From: Devosia marina
GTDB lineage: Bacteria > Pseudomonadota > Alphaproteobacteria > Rhizobiales > Devosiaceae
Reading direction: 5' to 3'
Assembly (NCBI RefSeq): GCF_009758415.1
Contig: NZ_WQRF01000003.1
Span: 419,148-483,147 of the forward strand
DNA: 64,000 bases
The notes under the pieces are model-generated. The model made no database searches and was not told the origin of the DNA. It was given only the letters and a program-made list of their open reading frames with translations. Shown in pieces: positions 9,461 through 19,352 of this stretch (position 1 is its first letter; each line of letters opens with the position of its first letter). A program made the position numbers and the translations under genes.

Positions 9461-11365
9461 TCACTGTCCGGTAGGCTCGACGTTGGTGACGGTCTTCTTG
9501 AACGAGCTCCACCAGGTGTAGGGCGCAGCGTAGAAGTTGTCCTGCTTGGGGAAGTTCGTCCAATAGGTGCTATTGGTCGGGATGGTCGTCGGGATGTTCA
9601 TGAGATTGATCATCTGCATGTCTTCCGTCAGATACTTGGCGATCTGCCGACCATTTTCGACGAACTCCTCTGTGCCGATCTCGAGGCTGGCACTTTCGGA
9701 CACGATGTCGAAGATGCGTTCATCCACGATGCGGGCATAGTTCTGCACAAGGGCATCGTTGGAATCTGCGGGCAGGACGTTGTCTGCGCGGAAGTTGCGC
9801 CAGGAGTTCTGCCAGTTGGCGTTATAGGTGCAGGAGTTCGACCAGTTGATCTGCAGCTCCATGCGGGCATTGGTAGTCTGGACCGTACCAAACTCGCCAT
9901 TGTCTACCTGACGGGCATTCACGTTGAAGCCTGCCTGGCGCCAGCTGTCGGCAATCGAAAAGCCGACGCGCTGCAGAACCTTGTTCCAGTCGCCTGGAAT
10001 GACGAATTCGAGCACCCAGGGCGAACCGTCGGGCATGGTGAAGAAGCCGTCCGCACCCTTGGCCATGCCGACCGATTCGAGCATCTTGGCGGCCTGCTCG
10101 GGATCGTGCTTCCACCAACCGATACCAAAGCCTGCTTCCACCGCATCGCCAGAGGGCAGCTGCGCCTGATCAACGCCTTGCGCGGCGAGCGTTTCGACCA
10201 GATCGGCGCCGAAATCGGTGTTGAACGGCTTGTAGCCATCCCCAATGGTCAGCTCTTCGAGCCAGGACTCAAGCGGCTCGACATAAAGCGGATTGGTGAT
10301 CGGCGTATCAGCCAGCGGCAGTGGCGAGGCCTTGAACTGGCCGCTCATCGCCGAAATGCCGACCTGCTCGAGATCAAGTGCCAGGGCCAGGGCCCAGCGC
10401 ACCTCGGGCATGTCGTAAGGCGCCTTCTGGTTGTTGATGTAGATGCCATAGGAGCAGGCATCATTCATGTCGTGATAGGGGAAGGTCGCCGAGAATGTTT
10501 CGATATTCGGGTTGCGCGCCTTGGCAGCCTCGATCGAATCCGGGCTCATGAAGGTGTCGACATCGTACTGGTTCTGCACGAACGCCAGCGCGCGCGTCTC
10601 CTCGGTACCGAAGTCCTTGTAGTAGACGTATTTGACGGCCGGCTCCTCGTCGATGTTCCAGCCGGATTCATCCCAGTCCTCGCGCAGCTCCCAGAGCTGC
10701 CAGAAACCGTTGGGATCGAATTCCTTGATCTTGTAGGCGCCAAGCGTGACGGCCGGCGCGTTCTGGAATGTCACCACCTCATCGCCCAGCGGCTCAAACA
10801 CGTGCTGGGGAACCCAGTTGAACGGCATGCCCCAGGTATAAACGCCCATGCGGGTGACGAAGTCATAGACCGGGGTGGCGGTCGTCACTTCGAACGTGTG
10901 GTCGTCGATCTTTTCGTAGCTATCGACCAGACGCGTGATGGCCGAAACGTTGGTTAGCTTGTCGCGGTATTTGAAGGCCGTGTCGAAGGTGAAAATGATG
11001 TCATCGACGTTGAAATCCTCGCCATCGCTCCACTTGATCCCCTCGCGGATCTTGACGCGGAACTTGGTGTGCTCGTCATTGAGCACTTCAGGGAAGCCAT
11101 CGGCCAATTCCGGATAGCTTTCGCCGGTCGCGGTATCCATCTCCCACAGCGCCGCCCAGCCAAGTTCGCGGAAACCGCGCCAGATGGCATAGGAGTTGAG
11201 GGGGTTCTGGGCAGACGGGTTGGACGAACGCCCATCAAATGTCTGCACGATCATTGTTTCACTGCGGGGCGTGCCGACATCGGTCATGGCCCCCTGAGCG
11301 AAAACGGTGGTTGTCATCAAGGCGCCCATGATGGGCAGCATCCAAGTACGGCCGTGCCGTGCCAT
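9461..11365 (-). CDS. ABC transporter substrate-binding protein, family 5 (oligopeptide/oligosaccharide type)
   Basis: A 634-residue periplasmic binding protein. From the ATG at 11365 the protein begins MARHGRTWMLPIMGALMTTT and has a signal peptide with a probable cleavage after VFAQG. The start is fixed by a perfect AGGAGG at 11371-11376. The body has the family-5 SBP features: NPLNSYAIWRGFRELGWAALWEMD near the N-terminus, IKWSDGEDFNVDDIIFTFD (the family signature region) and a long C-terminal lobe. Its length suits family 5. The gene heads the operon with dppBCDF-like genes and two apiosidase-like enzymes, so an apiose-containing glycoside is the likely ligand (inference). Confidence 0.88.
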   Translation of the reverse strand: MARHGRTWMLPIMGALMTTTVFAQGAMTDVGTPRSETMIVQTFDGRSSNPSAQNPLNSYAIWRGFRELGWAALWEMDTATGESYPELADGFPEVLNDEHTKFRVKIREGIKWSDGEDFNVDDIIFTFDTAFKYRDKLTNVSAITRLVDSYEKIDDHTFEVTTATPVYDFVTRMGVYTWGMPFNWVPQHVFEPLGDEVVTFQNAPAVTLGAYKIKEFDPNGFWQLWELREDWDESGWNIDEEPAVKYVYYKDFGTEETRALAFVQNQYDVDTFMSPDSIEAAKARNPNIETFSATFPYHDMNDACSYGIYINNQKAPYDMPEVRWALALALDLEQVGISAMSGQFKASPLPLADTPITNPLYVEPLESWLEELTIGDGYKPFNTDFGADLVETLAAQGVDQAQLPSGDAVEAGFGIGWWKHDPEQAAKMLESVGMAKGADGFFTMPDGSPWVLEFVIPGDWNKVLQRVGFSIADSWRQAGFNVNARQVDNGEFGTVQTTNARMELQINWSNSCTYNANWQNSWRNFRADNVLPADSNDALVQNYARIVDERIFDIVSESASLEIGTEEFVENGRQIAKYLTEDMQMINLMNIPTTIPTNSTYWTNFPKQDNFYAAPYTWWSSFKKTVTNVEPTGQ

Positions 11366-11534
11366 ATTTTCCTCCTCTGCAGCCGCTTGACCTGAAGCGG
11401 CCATCCAATGCGGATCATTTCGGAATTCCAGGCAGGCCAAAGCTCTGTCAGGCCCCATTCAGGGCCCTGCAAACAAGGCAAGTTGGACTGACTTTCCTCC
11501 GCACGCTCCCGCGCTCCATCGCAATGTCGTTTGT

Positions 11535-11565
11535 TGTTATTTTCGATTTATTGCGATTAGTAAGG
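11535..11565 (-). promoter_or_regulatory. Candidate operator/promoter motif upstream of the binding-protein operon
   Basis: On the minus strand this stretch reads CCTTACTAATCGCAATAAAT and continues CGAAAATAAC. The same pattern, CCTNASNAAYCGCAATAA, occurs before the two ribose-type transporter units at about 22.73 and 19.34 kb, and a shorter form occurs before the transketolase operon. The recurrence only in front of this locus suggests a binding site for the DeoR protein encoded at 11647-12471. Confidence 0.5.
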
Positions 11566-11646
11566 ATTATGATCGAGCGCAGCGATTGTCAATGCTCCTC
11601 CACACGTGAGGAAGCCAAAAAAATCACCAATGGGTGTAAAGCGCTG

Positions 11647-12471
11647 CTAGCTGGCGATAATGACTTCGACGCCGCGGCGCTCGAACTCGGCGCGGTCACT
11701 GTCGGAAATGCCGTCATCCGTGATCAGCGTATGAACCATTTCCACGCCACCGAGAGCCGAGAAGGACACTTTGCCGATCTTGGTGGAATCAGCCAGCAGA
11801 TAGACATGCGAGGCAGCCTTCACCATGGCACGCTTGACGTAGATATCGCCAATCGAGGGATAGGTCAGGCCGACATCGAAGGACACGCCCGCCGTCGCCA
11901 GAAACAGCTTCTGCGCATATATGCCAACAAAGAACTCCACCGACTTCTCACCGCTCAACGACAGTGTCGGCGCTTTGAATTGCCCTGCGGGCATATGGAC
12001 GGTGTTGCTCGGTATGGCCCCAAGGATCAGGGCGATGTTGAGGGCATTGGTGATGATGTTTAGCTCTTGGCGAGCCCGGAGATTCTCAGCAAATTGGGTC
12101 GTCGTCGAACCGGAATCGATGATGAGGGTCTCATTGTCGCCCACAAGCGCTGCGGCAGCACTGCCGATCGCGCGCTTCTTATCCATGTTCTGAATTTGTT
12201 GCAGGGACATGGACTGAACCTGTTGGGGGATCGAGCGAAGAAATGCCCCTCCATGCTCCCGGGTAATGAACCCCTCAGCATCAAGCCGCTCGAGATCCTG
12301 GCGAATGGTTGCCTCGGAGACATGGAACGCAGCGGACAGATCACGTACACGCGCGCTGCCCTCTTCCTGAAGCCATTCGAGAATGGCCATGCGCCTGGGC
12401 TCTGCGAGCAATTGCGGCTGGGCACCCCGTTCCGCACCACGCTTGCGCCGAGTCGCCTTTGCCTTTTCCAC
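11647..12471 (-). CDS. DeoR/GlpR-family transcriptional regulator of the sugar locus
   Basis: A 274-residue regulator. The N-terminal winged helix-turn-helix (about 25-80: RRMAILEWLQEEGSARVRDL, then VSEATIRQDLERLDAEGFI) is the DeoR signature. The C-terminal sugar-phosphate-sensing domain (about 95-250) has the ISOCOT-type motifs LIIDSGSTTTQFAENL and ADSTKIGKVSFS. DeoR proteins usually repress sugar catabolic genes and are relieved by a phosphorylated intermediate; here apulose 4-phosphate would be a reasonable inducer (inference). It sits between the minus-strand import/hydrolase operon and the divergent transketolase operon. Confidence 0.88.
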   Translation of the reverse strand: MEKAKATRRKRGAERGAQPQLLAEPRRMAILEWLQEEGSARVRDLSAAFHVSEATIRQDLERLDAEGFITREHGGAFLRSIPQQVQSMSLQQIQNMDKKRAIGSAAAALVGDNETLIIDSGSTTTQFAENLRARQELNIITNALNIALILGAIPSNTVHMPAGQFKAPTLSLSGEKSVEFFVGIYAQKLFLATAGVSFDVGLTYPSIGDIYVKRAMVKAASHVYLLADSTKIGKVSFSALGGVEMVHTLITDDGISDSDRAEFERRGVEVIIAS

Positions 12472-12787
12472 CTTAACTTACCCCGCACCCTTCACCGTCA
12501 GAATAACGCCCTTAGCATATTCAGGCTTAGGGGGGCACCGGAAAACTCGATAAATCAGCAAGGCTAAAAGTCAGCTCACCGACAAAACGCAAAAATCGAA
12601 AGTTTTCACTATTGCGCGAAAGCCGTGTGCGCTGTAGCTATCAGAAAAGCACAGCAATCGGGCTCGCACTGTGGTGGTGAGGAGGCCATGGCGTCGAAAA
12701 GACGAGGTGGCAACGGAGCAGGAATTTCGGCCCGCGACTTTCCGGTTTGCAGTCGTGCTGCCTTGCTCGACGTAATGGGAGACATCA
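12472..12787. other. Divergent promoter region between deoR-type gene and transketolase operon
   Basis: 316 bases without a convincing gene. It must hold the promoters of both divergent units. It contains the A-rich stretch at 12588-12602 related to the motif found before the other units of the locus, and a short palindrome-like GAAAGTTTTC at 12598-12607. A GGGAG ribosome-binding site (12777-12781) precedes the transketolase ATG. The reading frames in both directions show no family resemblance. Confidence 0.6.
12588..12607 (+). promoter_or_regulatory. Candidate DeoR operator before the transketolase operon
   Basis: CGCAAAAATCGAAAGTTTTC resembles the minus-strand CGCAATAAATCGAAAATAAC before the binding-protein operon. 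The match covers the CGCAA-(T)AAATCGAAA core. It is weaker than the other three sites because the CCTNAG part is absent. Confidence 0.35.
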
Positions 12788-13630
12788 ATGACTTCGCCCG
12801 CAACTCTGCAAAAAAATGACCTGGTGCCAGAGATTGCAGCCAAGGCCCTGTGGATACGACGTCGCAGTTTCCAGATGGTCTATGAAGCGCAGATGGGGCA
12901 CCCGGGCGGAGACTTCAGCGCGGCCGATATTCTGGCAACGCTCTATTTCGGGGTCATGCAGTTTACGCCGGACCGTCCGAACGACCCCGCGCGCGACCGC
13001 TTCGTGATGAGCAAGGGCCATTGCACAGGCGCTTTCTATTCGGTGCTGGCGGCCGCCGGATATTTCCCCGAGGCTGACCTCAAGACCTACATGGAGCCAC
13101 TGAGCAAGCTGAACGGCCATCCCAATCGCAACTACCTGCCAGGCGTCGAAACCAATACCGGCCCACTTGGTCACGGACTGCCGGTGGCTACCGGCATCGC
13201 CATAGCCGGCCAGATAGACAATGCCGACTTTCGGACCTTTGTTCTCACCGGCGATGGTGAGTTGCAGGAAGGCAGCAATTGGGAATGCGCGCTGACCGCA
13301 GCCCACCGCAAGCTGGAGAATTTGACGCTCATTGTTGACCGCAACCGTCTGCAACAGGGGGCGCGGACCGAAGAAACGGCAACGCTGGACCCGTTGGACG
13401 ATAAATGGCGGGCCTTCGGCTGGCATGTCGAAGTGGTTGACGGGCATGATCACGGCCAGCTGCTTGAGGTCCTGACCGCCTCGCCCAAGGGACGTGGCAA
13501 GCCGCTCTGCGTGATCGCCAATACATTCAAGGGCAAAGGCGTGAGCTACATGCACGACAACGTCGCCTGGCATCACGGCGTGCCAAACAAAGAACAATAC
13601 GAACAAGCCATGGCGGAACTGGTCCAATGA
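12788..13630 (+). CDS. aptA: Transketolase N-terminal subunit; candidate apulose-4-phosphate transketolase subunit A
   Basis: A 280-residue TPP-binding half of a split transketolase. The TPP/Mg motif GDGELQEGSNWE (about 154-165) followed by LTLIVDRNRLQQG is present, along with the HPGGDFSAADIL and GHCTGAFYSVLA motifs. It is translationally coupled (ATGA overlap) to the C-terminal subunit and then to an FGGY kinase. In the published D-apiose pathway, AptAB transfers a two-carbon unit from apulose 4-phosphate to glyceraldehyde 3-phosphate, giving xylulose 5-phosphate and DHAP. The split-transketolase fold is certain; the apulose specificity rests on context. It could instead act on another pentulose phosphate. 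Confidence 0.75.
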   Translation: MTSPATLQKNDLVPEIAAKALWIRRRSFQMVYEAQMGHPGGDFSAADILATLYFGVMQFTPDRPNDPARDRFVMSKGHCTGAFYSVLAAAGYFPEADLKTYMEPLSKLNGHPNRNYLPGVETNTGPLGHGLPVATGIAIAGQIDNADFRTFVLTGDGELQEGSNWECALTAAHRKLENLTLIVDRNRLQQGARTEETATLDPLDDKWRAFGWHVEVVDGHDHGQLLEVLTASPKGRGKPLCVIANTFKGKGVSYMHDNVAWHHGVPNKEQYEQAMAELVQ

Positions 13631-14586
13631 GCGCTGCTGCATCCAAGAAAGAAGGCTATTTCGATTGCAGGGATAGCTTCGCCGCAACCATTGAAGCTTT
13701 GGCCGAGCGCGATCCGAGGATCGTGACGGTAGTGAGCGACAGCGTCGGCTCATCCAAGCTTGGCGGATTCAAGAAGAAATTCCCCGAGCGCATGGTCAAT
13801 GTCGGCATTGCCGAACAGACCCTGGTTGCTGTCGGTGCAGGTCTGGCCAATGGCGGCAAGGTGCCCTTCGTGTCCGCGGCCTCCTGCTTCATCACCGGAC
13901 GCGCCATGGAGCAGGTCAAGGCCGACATCGCCTACTCCAACGTCAATGTGAAGCTGATCGGCCAGTCGAGCGGCGTAGCGTACGGGGAACTGGGTCCGAC
14001 TCATCACTCGATCGAAGATCTTGCCTGGCTGCGGCTTTTCAACAATCTCACCCTGATCGTACCGGCCGATCCCTGGCAGACCGAGCAGGCCATTCTGGCC
14101 GCGGCCGAGATGGATGGCCCGGTTTTCGTGCGTGTCAGCCGCATGCCCGTACCGGCCCTGGCGCGCGCAACCGGATCGAAGTTTGCAATCGGCAAGGCCG
14201 AGACACTGGTGGAGGGTTCGGATGCCACCATTATCGCCAATGGCACCATGGTCCATCGGGCCGTTGCCGCCGCTACGGCACTGAGGAGCGAGGGCATTTC
14301 TGCTCGTGTCGTCAACATGGCTACGGTCAATCCGCTGGACGAAGCGGCGATCGCTGCTGCTGCCGAGACGGGAGCAATCGTTACCATCGAGGAGCATTCG
14401 GTGCGTGGCGGTCTGGGTGGCGCGGTAGCGGAGATCATCGCCAGCACTAATCCCGTACCGATGCGCATCATGGGATTCCCCGGCTTCGTACCGACGGGTT
14501 CCGCAGAATGGCTGATGGAGCACTATGGCCTCACTGACGCTGGAATCGCTGCAGCCGTCAGACAGACCATTGCCCGCAAGAAATGA
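13627..14586 (+). CDS. aptB: Transketolase C-terminal subunit; candidate apulose-4-phosphate transketolase subunit B
   Basis: A 319-residue protein holding the pyrimidine-binding and C-terminal domains of transketolase. The catalytic glutamate lies in VNVGIAEQTLVAVGAGLA (about residues 57-75), and the TPP-proximal GVAYGELGPTHHSIEDLAWL region follows at about 118-137. It shares a four-base overlap with the N-terminal subunit and with the kinase gene downstream, so all three are co-translated. The two halves should assemble as an A2B2-type complex in the cytoplasm. Assignment to apulose 4-phosphate is by neighbourhood. Confidence 0.75.
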   Translation: MSAAASKKEGYFDCRDSFAATIEALAERDPRIVTVVSDSVGSSKLGGFKKKFPERMVNVGIAEQTLVAVGAGLANGGKVPFVSAASCFITGRAMEQVKADIAYSNVNVKLIGQSSGVAYGELGPTHHSIEDLAWLRLFNNLTLIVPADPWQTEQAILAAAEMDGPVFVRVSRMPVPALARATGSKFAIGKAETLVEGSDATIIANGTMVHRAVAAATALRSEGISARVVNMATVNPLDEAAIAAAAETGAIVTIEEHSVRGGLGGAVAEIIASTNPVPMRIMGFPGFVPTGSAEWLMEHYGLTDAGIAAAVRQTIARKK

Positions 14587-16067
14587 CTGATCGTGAACTG
14601 ATCCTCGCCATCGACCAGGGCACCACCAACACCAAGGCGCTGTTGGTTGACGCAACCGGTCGCGTCCACAGTCAGGCTTCGGTGCCCAATTTGGTCACCT
14701 ATCCTCGGCCCGGCTGGGCAGAGCAGTCCGGCATTGATTTGATTGCCGGCGTCCAGACAGTGATTGCCGATGTCCTCGCCAAAGCCGGTGATGTTCCGAT
14801 CATCGGCGTGGGCATTTCCAACCAGCGCGAGTCCATCCTTGTCTGGGATGCCGCCACCGGCGTGCCTGTTGGTCCTCTCGTGATCTGGCAATGCCGCCGC
14901 TCGGCCCCCAAATGCGAGGCCCTGCGCGCCGACGGTCATGCCGAAGCCATCGAAAGCCGGACCGGGCTTGCCCTGGACCCTCTCTTCCCCGCCGCCAAGA
15001 TCACCTGGTTGCTGGACAATGTTCCTGGTGCACGGACGCGCGCCGAGAAAGGCGAATTGCGGGTAGGCACCGTGGATTCATGGCTGCTCTGGAACCTGAC
15101 TGGCGGGACGGTGCACACCACCGATCACTCCAACGCATCCCGTACCCAGTTGTTCAACACCAAGACCCTGAGCTGGGACGAGGAGCTGTGCACCCTGTTC
15201 GACGTGCCAATGTCCATGCTGGCCGAGATAAAATCTTCCGATAGCCGCTTCGGCGCTACAGCCGAAGGCGCATGCGCCCTGCCCGCCGGGACGCCGATCC
15301 TTTCCATGATCGGGGATTCTCATGCGGCCCTGTTCGGCCATGGCGTGCGCGAGCCGGGCACGGTCAAGGGCACCTATGGCACTGGCACATCGCTGATGGC
15401 GCTGACCCCGGAACGCATCCGATCCACCCATGGCATCTCGAGCACCATTGCCTGGAGCCAGAACGGCAAGGCGCAATATGCGCTCGAAGGCAATATTTCC
15501 GTCTCGGGCCAGACCGCAGCCTTCGTCGCCGAATTGCTCGGCCTAGCCGATGCTGCGACCTTGTCTGCGCTCGCCGAAACTGTGCCGGACAGCAATGGCG
15601 TGACGTTCGTACCTGCTTTGGTCGGTCTGGGTGCGCCCTACTGGCGGTCTGATGCGCGCGGCACCATGACTGGCATGAGCCTTGGAACCAAGCCGGCGCA
15701 CCTGGCGCGGGCCGCCCTTGAAGCCATCGCCTTCCAGGTTGCCGATGTTTATGCGGCTATGGAAGCTGATATGGGCTCGGCCCTGGGTGAACTGCGCGCC
15801 GATGGCGGCGCTTCGCGCAACCCATTGGTGATGCAATTTCAGTCCGACATTTTGGGCCGGCCGGTAGCGGCCGCTGCGGCCCCTGAAGTCAGTGCGCTCG
15901 GCGCCGCCGCCCTCGCCTTTTCGGCGCTCGGCACCGCCATGCCAGGCGTGCCGGCAGCCGACAAGTACGAGCCGAGCATGAGCGCGGCAGAATGCGCCAA
16001 TCACCGCCAGCGCTGGGCGTCAGCCGTGACCCAGACATTGGCGACAAACAACAAGACGACGAGCTAG
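14583..16067 (+). CDS. aplK: FGGY-family carbohydrate kinase; candidate apulose kinase
   Basis: A 494-residue kinase of the glycerol-kinase branch of the FGGY family. The N-terminal phosphate-1 motif ILAIDQGTTNTKALLVD (about 6-22), SNQRESILVWD and the C-terminal ADGGASRNPLVMQFQSDILG with the SALGAAALA adenosine region are all intact. In the apiose pathway a GlpK-like kinase (AplK) phosphorylates apulose at C4 with ATP. The gene lies between the split transketolase and a TIM-barrel isomerase, which is the expected gene set. A glycerol or other ketose kinase cannot be excluded from sequence alone. Confidence 0.75.
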   Translation: MTDRELILAIDQGTTNTKALLVDATGRVHSQASVPNLVTYPRPGWAEQSGIDLIAGVQTVIADVLAKAGDVPIIGVGISNQRESILVWDAATGVPVGPLVIWQCRRSAPKCEALRADGHAEAIESRTGLALDPLFPAAKITWLLDNVPGARTRAEKGELRVGTVDSWLLWNLTGGTVHTTDHSNASRTQLFNTKTLSWDEELCTLFDVPMSMLAEIKSSDSRFGATAEGACALPAGTPILSMIGDSHAALFGHGVREPGTVKGTYGTGTSLMALTPERIRSTHGISSTIAWSQNGKAQYALEGNISVSGQTAAFVAELLGLADAATLSALAETVPDSNGVTFVPALVGLGAPYWRSDARGTMTGMSLGTKPAHLARAALEAIAFQVADVYAAMEADMGSALGELRADGGASRNPLVMQFQSDILGRPVAAAAAPEVSALGAAALAFSALGTAMPGVPAADKYEPSMSAAECANHRQRWASAVTQTLATNNKTTS

Positions 16068-16076
16068 GAGGATCCC

Positions 16077-17063
16077 ATGAGCACACCCCGTTTTGGCGCT
16101 GGTATCTGGCACTTCGCCACTTATCTTGATCGCTATGCCACCGATGGCTATGGCGTGCCGCGCAGTATCATCGAGGCCATCGACCTGGCTGGCCAGGTCA
16201 AGGACCTGTCGGTCGTCGACCTTAACTGGCCCTATTTCGGCGGTGAGTTTTCCGACGCCGAGATAAAGACCGCGCTTGAACGCAACAAGCTCGGTGCGAT
16301 CGGCATCACGCCCGAGATCTACACCCGCGATTTCGTCAAGGGCGCTTTCACCAATCCCGATGCCGGCATCCGCCGCAAGGCGCATGAACTGGTGACCGCG
16401 GCCTGCGACGTGGTTCGCTTCCATAAGGCCGACTATGTCAAGCTCTGGCCCGGCCAGGACGGTTGGGATTATCCCTTCCAGGTTGACTATTCAACGCAAT
16501 GGCAGCGTTCGCTGGATGGCGTTGGCCAACTGGCAAGCGAGAACCCGGACCTCAAATTCGTCATCGAATATAAGCCGCGCGAGCCGCGCGTGCGCATGAG
16601 CTTTGGTTCGGTCGCCCGCACCATTCTGGGCATCGAAAAGATCGGCCTGCCCAATATCGGCATCCTGCTCGATTTCGGCCACGCAATCATGGGCGGCGAA
16701 TCCGCTGCCGACAGTGCGCAGCTGGCTATCGATTACGGTCGCCTGTTCGGCATGGACGTCAACGACAATTATCGCTCCTGGGACGACGATCTGGTGGCAG
16801 GCAGCCTCCATCCGATCGAACTCTTCGAGTTCTTCCACGTGCTCAAGAAGAACAAGTGGGAAGGCGTCTGGCAGCTCGACCAGTTCCCGTTCCGTGAGGA
16901 CAGCGTCGCCACGGCGACCCACGCGATCGATTTCCTCAAGGCTGCGGCCAAGGGGCTGGATGCGCTGGACGAAGACGCTCTGCGAGAAGCTCAAAGCCGC
17001 CACGACGCCATCGGCGCCCTCAAGATCGCTCAGAAGGCGCTGTTCGGCGCGATGGGAGACTGA
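16077..17063 (+). CDS. apiI: TIM-barrel sugar isomerase/epimerase; candidate D-apiose isomerase
   Basis: A 328-residue protein of the xylose-isomerase-like TIM-barrel superfamily. Landmarks are YVKLWPGQDGWDYPFQ (about 121-136), FVIEYKPREPR with a metal-ligand glutamate (about 162-172), LLDFGHAIMGGE (about 198-209), DVNDNY and VWQLDQFPF with later metal-ligand candidates. The start has AGGAGG just upstream. Proteins of this type convert aldoses to ketoses, and the known apiose isomerase (apiose to apulose) belongs to this kind of enzyme. It follows the kinase gene closely and precedes a nucleoside hydrolase, in one operon. Confidence 0.7.
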   Translation: MSTPRFGAGIWHFATYLDRYATDGYGVPRSIIEAIDLAGQVKDLSVVDLNWPYFGGEFSDAEIKTALERNKLGAIGITPEIYTRDFVKGAFTNPDAGIRRKAHELVTAACDVVRFHKADYVKLWPGQDGWDYPFQVDYSTQWQRSLDGVGQLASENPDLKFVIEYKPREPRVRMSFGSVARTILGIEKIGLPNIGILLDFGHAIMGGESAADSAQLAIDYGRLFGMDVNDNYRSWDDDLVAGSLHPIELFEFFHVLKKNKWEGVWQLDQFPFREDSVATATHAIDFLKAAAKGLDALDEDALREAQSRHDAIGALKIAQKALFGAMGD

Positions 17064-17067
17064 GAGC

Positions 17068-17973
17068 ATGACAAATCTGCCGCGCGAAAAGCGTGCCCGC
17101 CTGATCCTCAATACCGATGCCAAGAACGAGGCGGACGATCAGTTCACCATCGTCCATGCGCTTCTGACGCCAACCTTCGATTTCCACGGCATCATCGCCG
17201 CCCATTTCGGCGACCACCGGTCCAAGACGGCCATGGAGGATAGCCGCAAGGAAATCGACCACCTGCTCGATCTGATGGACCTTTCCGGCCGCATTCCGGT
17301 GGCCAATGGCGCAGCCACCGCCCTGCCCGATGAGCAGACCCCCGTGCCATCCCCCGGCGCGCAGATGATCATCGACGAGGCCATGAAGGACGACGACCGG
17401 CCGCTCTACGTGGCCTTTCTCGGCCCCTTGACCGACATGGCATCAGCCTTGCTGATGGAGCCAAAGCTGAACGAGCGCAATGTCATCTGCGTCTGGATCG
17501 GCGGCGGCACCTGGCCGAGTGGTGGCCGTGAATTCAACCTTATGAACGACATCGCCTCGGCCAATGTCGTCATGCGCTCAAAAATCCAGGTCTGGCAGAT
17601 CCCCTCCACGGTCTACCGCATGATGTCGGTCAGCTACGCCGAACTGCAGGAGCGTTGCGAGGACAAGGGCCCGATTGGCAAATATCTCGTCGATCAGCTC
17701 ATCGACTGGAACCTGCGGGTGCACAAGGGCCCGATCGAGCATCGGTCGCTGGGCGACACCCCGTCGCTGTCCGTGATCCTCAACCCAATGGGCGGCACCT
17801 ATGAATGGCGCCCTGCTCCCGAATTCAGCCCGCACATGCATTACGTCCACACCGGCCAGCACCGGCCGATCAAGGTCTATGACTCCATCGATATCCGCTA
17901 CATCCTGGAAGACTTCTACGCCAAGCTCGCCCGTTTTCATCGCGGCGTACAGGATCTGGCCAATTTCGGTTAG
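17068..17973 (+). CDS. Nucleoside hydrolase (IUNH family)
   Basis: A 301-residue protein with the nucleoside hydrolase N-terminal calcium site LILNTDAKNEADDQFTIVHA (about 11-30, variant of the DxDxxxDD motif). It also has the central region PLYVAFLGPLTDMASALL (about 112-129) and a late WRPAPEFSPHMHY. The start at 17068 follows the isomerase stop by four bases. Nucleoside hydrolases cleave N-ribosides with a calcium ion; whether this member acts on a nucleoside or on an apio- or ribofuranoside is open. It is the last gene of the transketolase operon and is followed by a strong terminator. A distant relative (DUF1593) closes the other operon of the locus. Confidence 0.8.
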   Translation: MTNLPREKRARLILNTDAKNEADDQFTIVHALLTPTFDFHGIIAAHFGDHRSKTAMEDSRKEIDHLLDLMDLSGRIPVANGAATALPDEQTPVPSPGAQMIIDEAMKDDDRPLYVAFLGPLTDMASALLMEPKLNERNVICVWIGGGTWPSGGREFNLMNDIASANVVMRSKIQVWQIPSTVYRMMSVSYAELQERCEDKGPIGKYLVDQLIDWNLRVHKGPIEHRSLGDTPSLSVILNPMGGTYEWRPAPEFSPHMHYVHTGQHRPIKVYDSIDIRYILEDFYAKLARFHRGVQDLANFG

Positions 17974-17999
17974 TGAGCTCGATCAACCTGCCCGACTTG

Positions 18000-18028
18000 G
18001 CCCGCCGTTCCTGACGGCGGGCTTTTTT
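18000..18028 (+). terminator. Terminator of the transketolase-kinase-isomerase operon
   Basis: A perfect 9-bp stem (18000-18008 with 18014-18022), a 5-base loop and six T residues (18023-18028), 27 bases after the nucleoside hydrolase stop codon. Confidence 0.92.
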
Positions 18029-18324
18029 GTTGGGATGTTGTGAGTGTGTCATGGTGGTAGACGCGCCAGATCACTGCGCCGCTAGACCACAACACCCAAT
18101 GCCCTGTGCGAATGATGAAACCGGCTCTGGCCTCAAGGGCCCCGCACGCGGTCAGACGGCCATCAATGCTGCGCTTGTCTCTTGAACCGGCCCCCGTCCA
18201 TTTGAGCCCACCAAGGCGCCGCTGGTGGGCCATGATCCACGCCGTCCGCCCAACATGCCAAAGGCCGACGCTACTTTCGTAGCGCCGGCCTCGTCGGGAG
18301 ATTCAAGTCTGACTAACGAGCTCG
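18029..18324. other. Convergent intergenic region without a recognisable gene
   Basis: About 300 bases between the operon terminator and the convergent binding-protein gene. An open frame on the minus strand (about 17970-18233) has no family resemblance, no good ribosome-binding site and runs through the terminator, so it is not called. A hairpin at 18262-18290 near the right end belongs to the minus-strand transcript. Confidence 0.5.
18262..18290 (-). terminator. Hairpin/terminator after the ribose-type binding-protein gene
   Basis: An imperfect stem of two GC-rich blocks (GGCCG and CGCTAC with their complements, one mismatch) around TTTC. On the minus strand it is followed by a short CCTTTGG stretch rather than a clean T-run, so termination may be weak. 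It lies 35 bases beyond the binding-protein stop. Confidence 0.55.
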
Positions 18325-19278
<954 letters not shown>

Positions 19279-19333
19279 TTAGAGCGTGTCGCTCTGGTTC
19301 CCGCAATCGCCTGCAACTTTCGGCTACTTTGTT

Positions 19334-19352
19334 TTATTTGCGGTTTCTAAGG
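19334..19352 (-). promoter_or_regulatory. Candidate operator motif upstream of the ribose-type binding-protein gene
   Basis: The minus strand reads CCTTAGAAACCGCAAATAA, matching the motif at 22722-22739 in all but the central pyrimidine, one position of CCTYAG and an extra A. It lies about 70 bases before the ATG, a usual operator or promoter distance. Confidence 0.5.

Noticed and set aside
9413..10957. 514-residue open frame on the plus strand
   Set aside because: Lies wholly antisense to the family-5 binding-protein gene, which has a perfect ribosome-binding site, signal peptide and family motifs.
12788..17973. Interpretation as a ribose/ribonucleoside operon
   Set aside because: Possible, since nucleoside hydrolases and a ribose-type importer are present, but ribose needs only a kinase, not a dedicated split transketolase plus FGGY kinase and isomerase, and the apiosidase-like enzymes fit apiose better. 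Kept as an alternative only.
17970..18233. 87-residue open frame on the minus strand
   Set aside because: Runs through a strong terminator and shows no ribosome-binding site or family resemblance.
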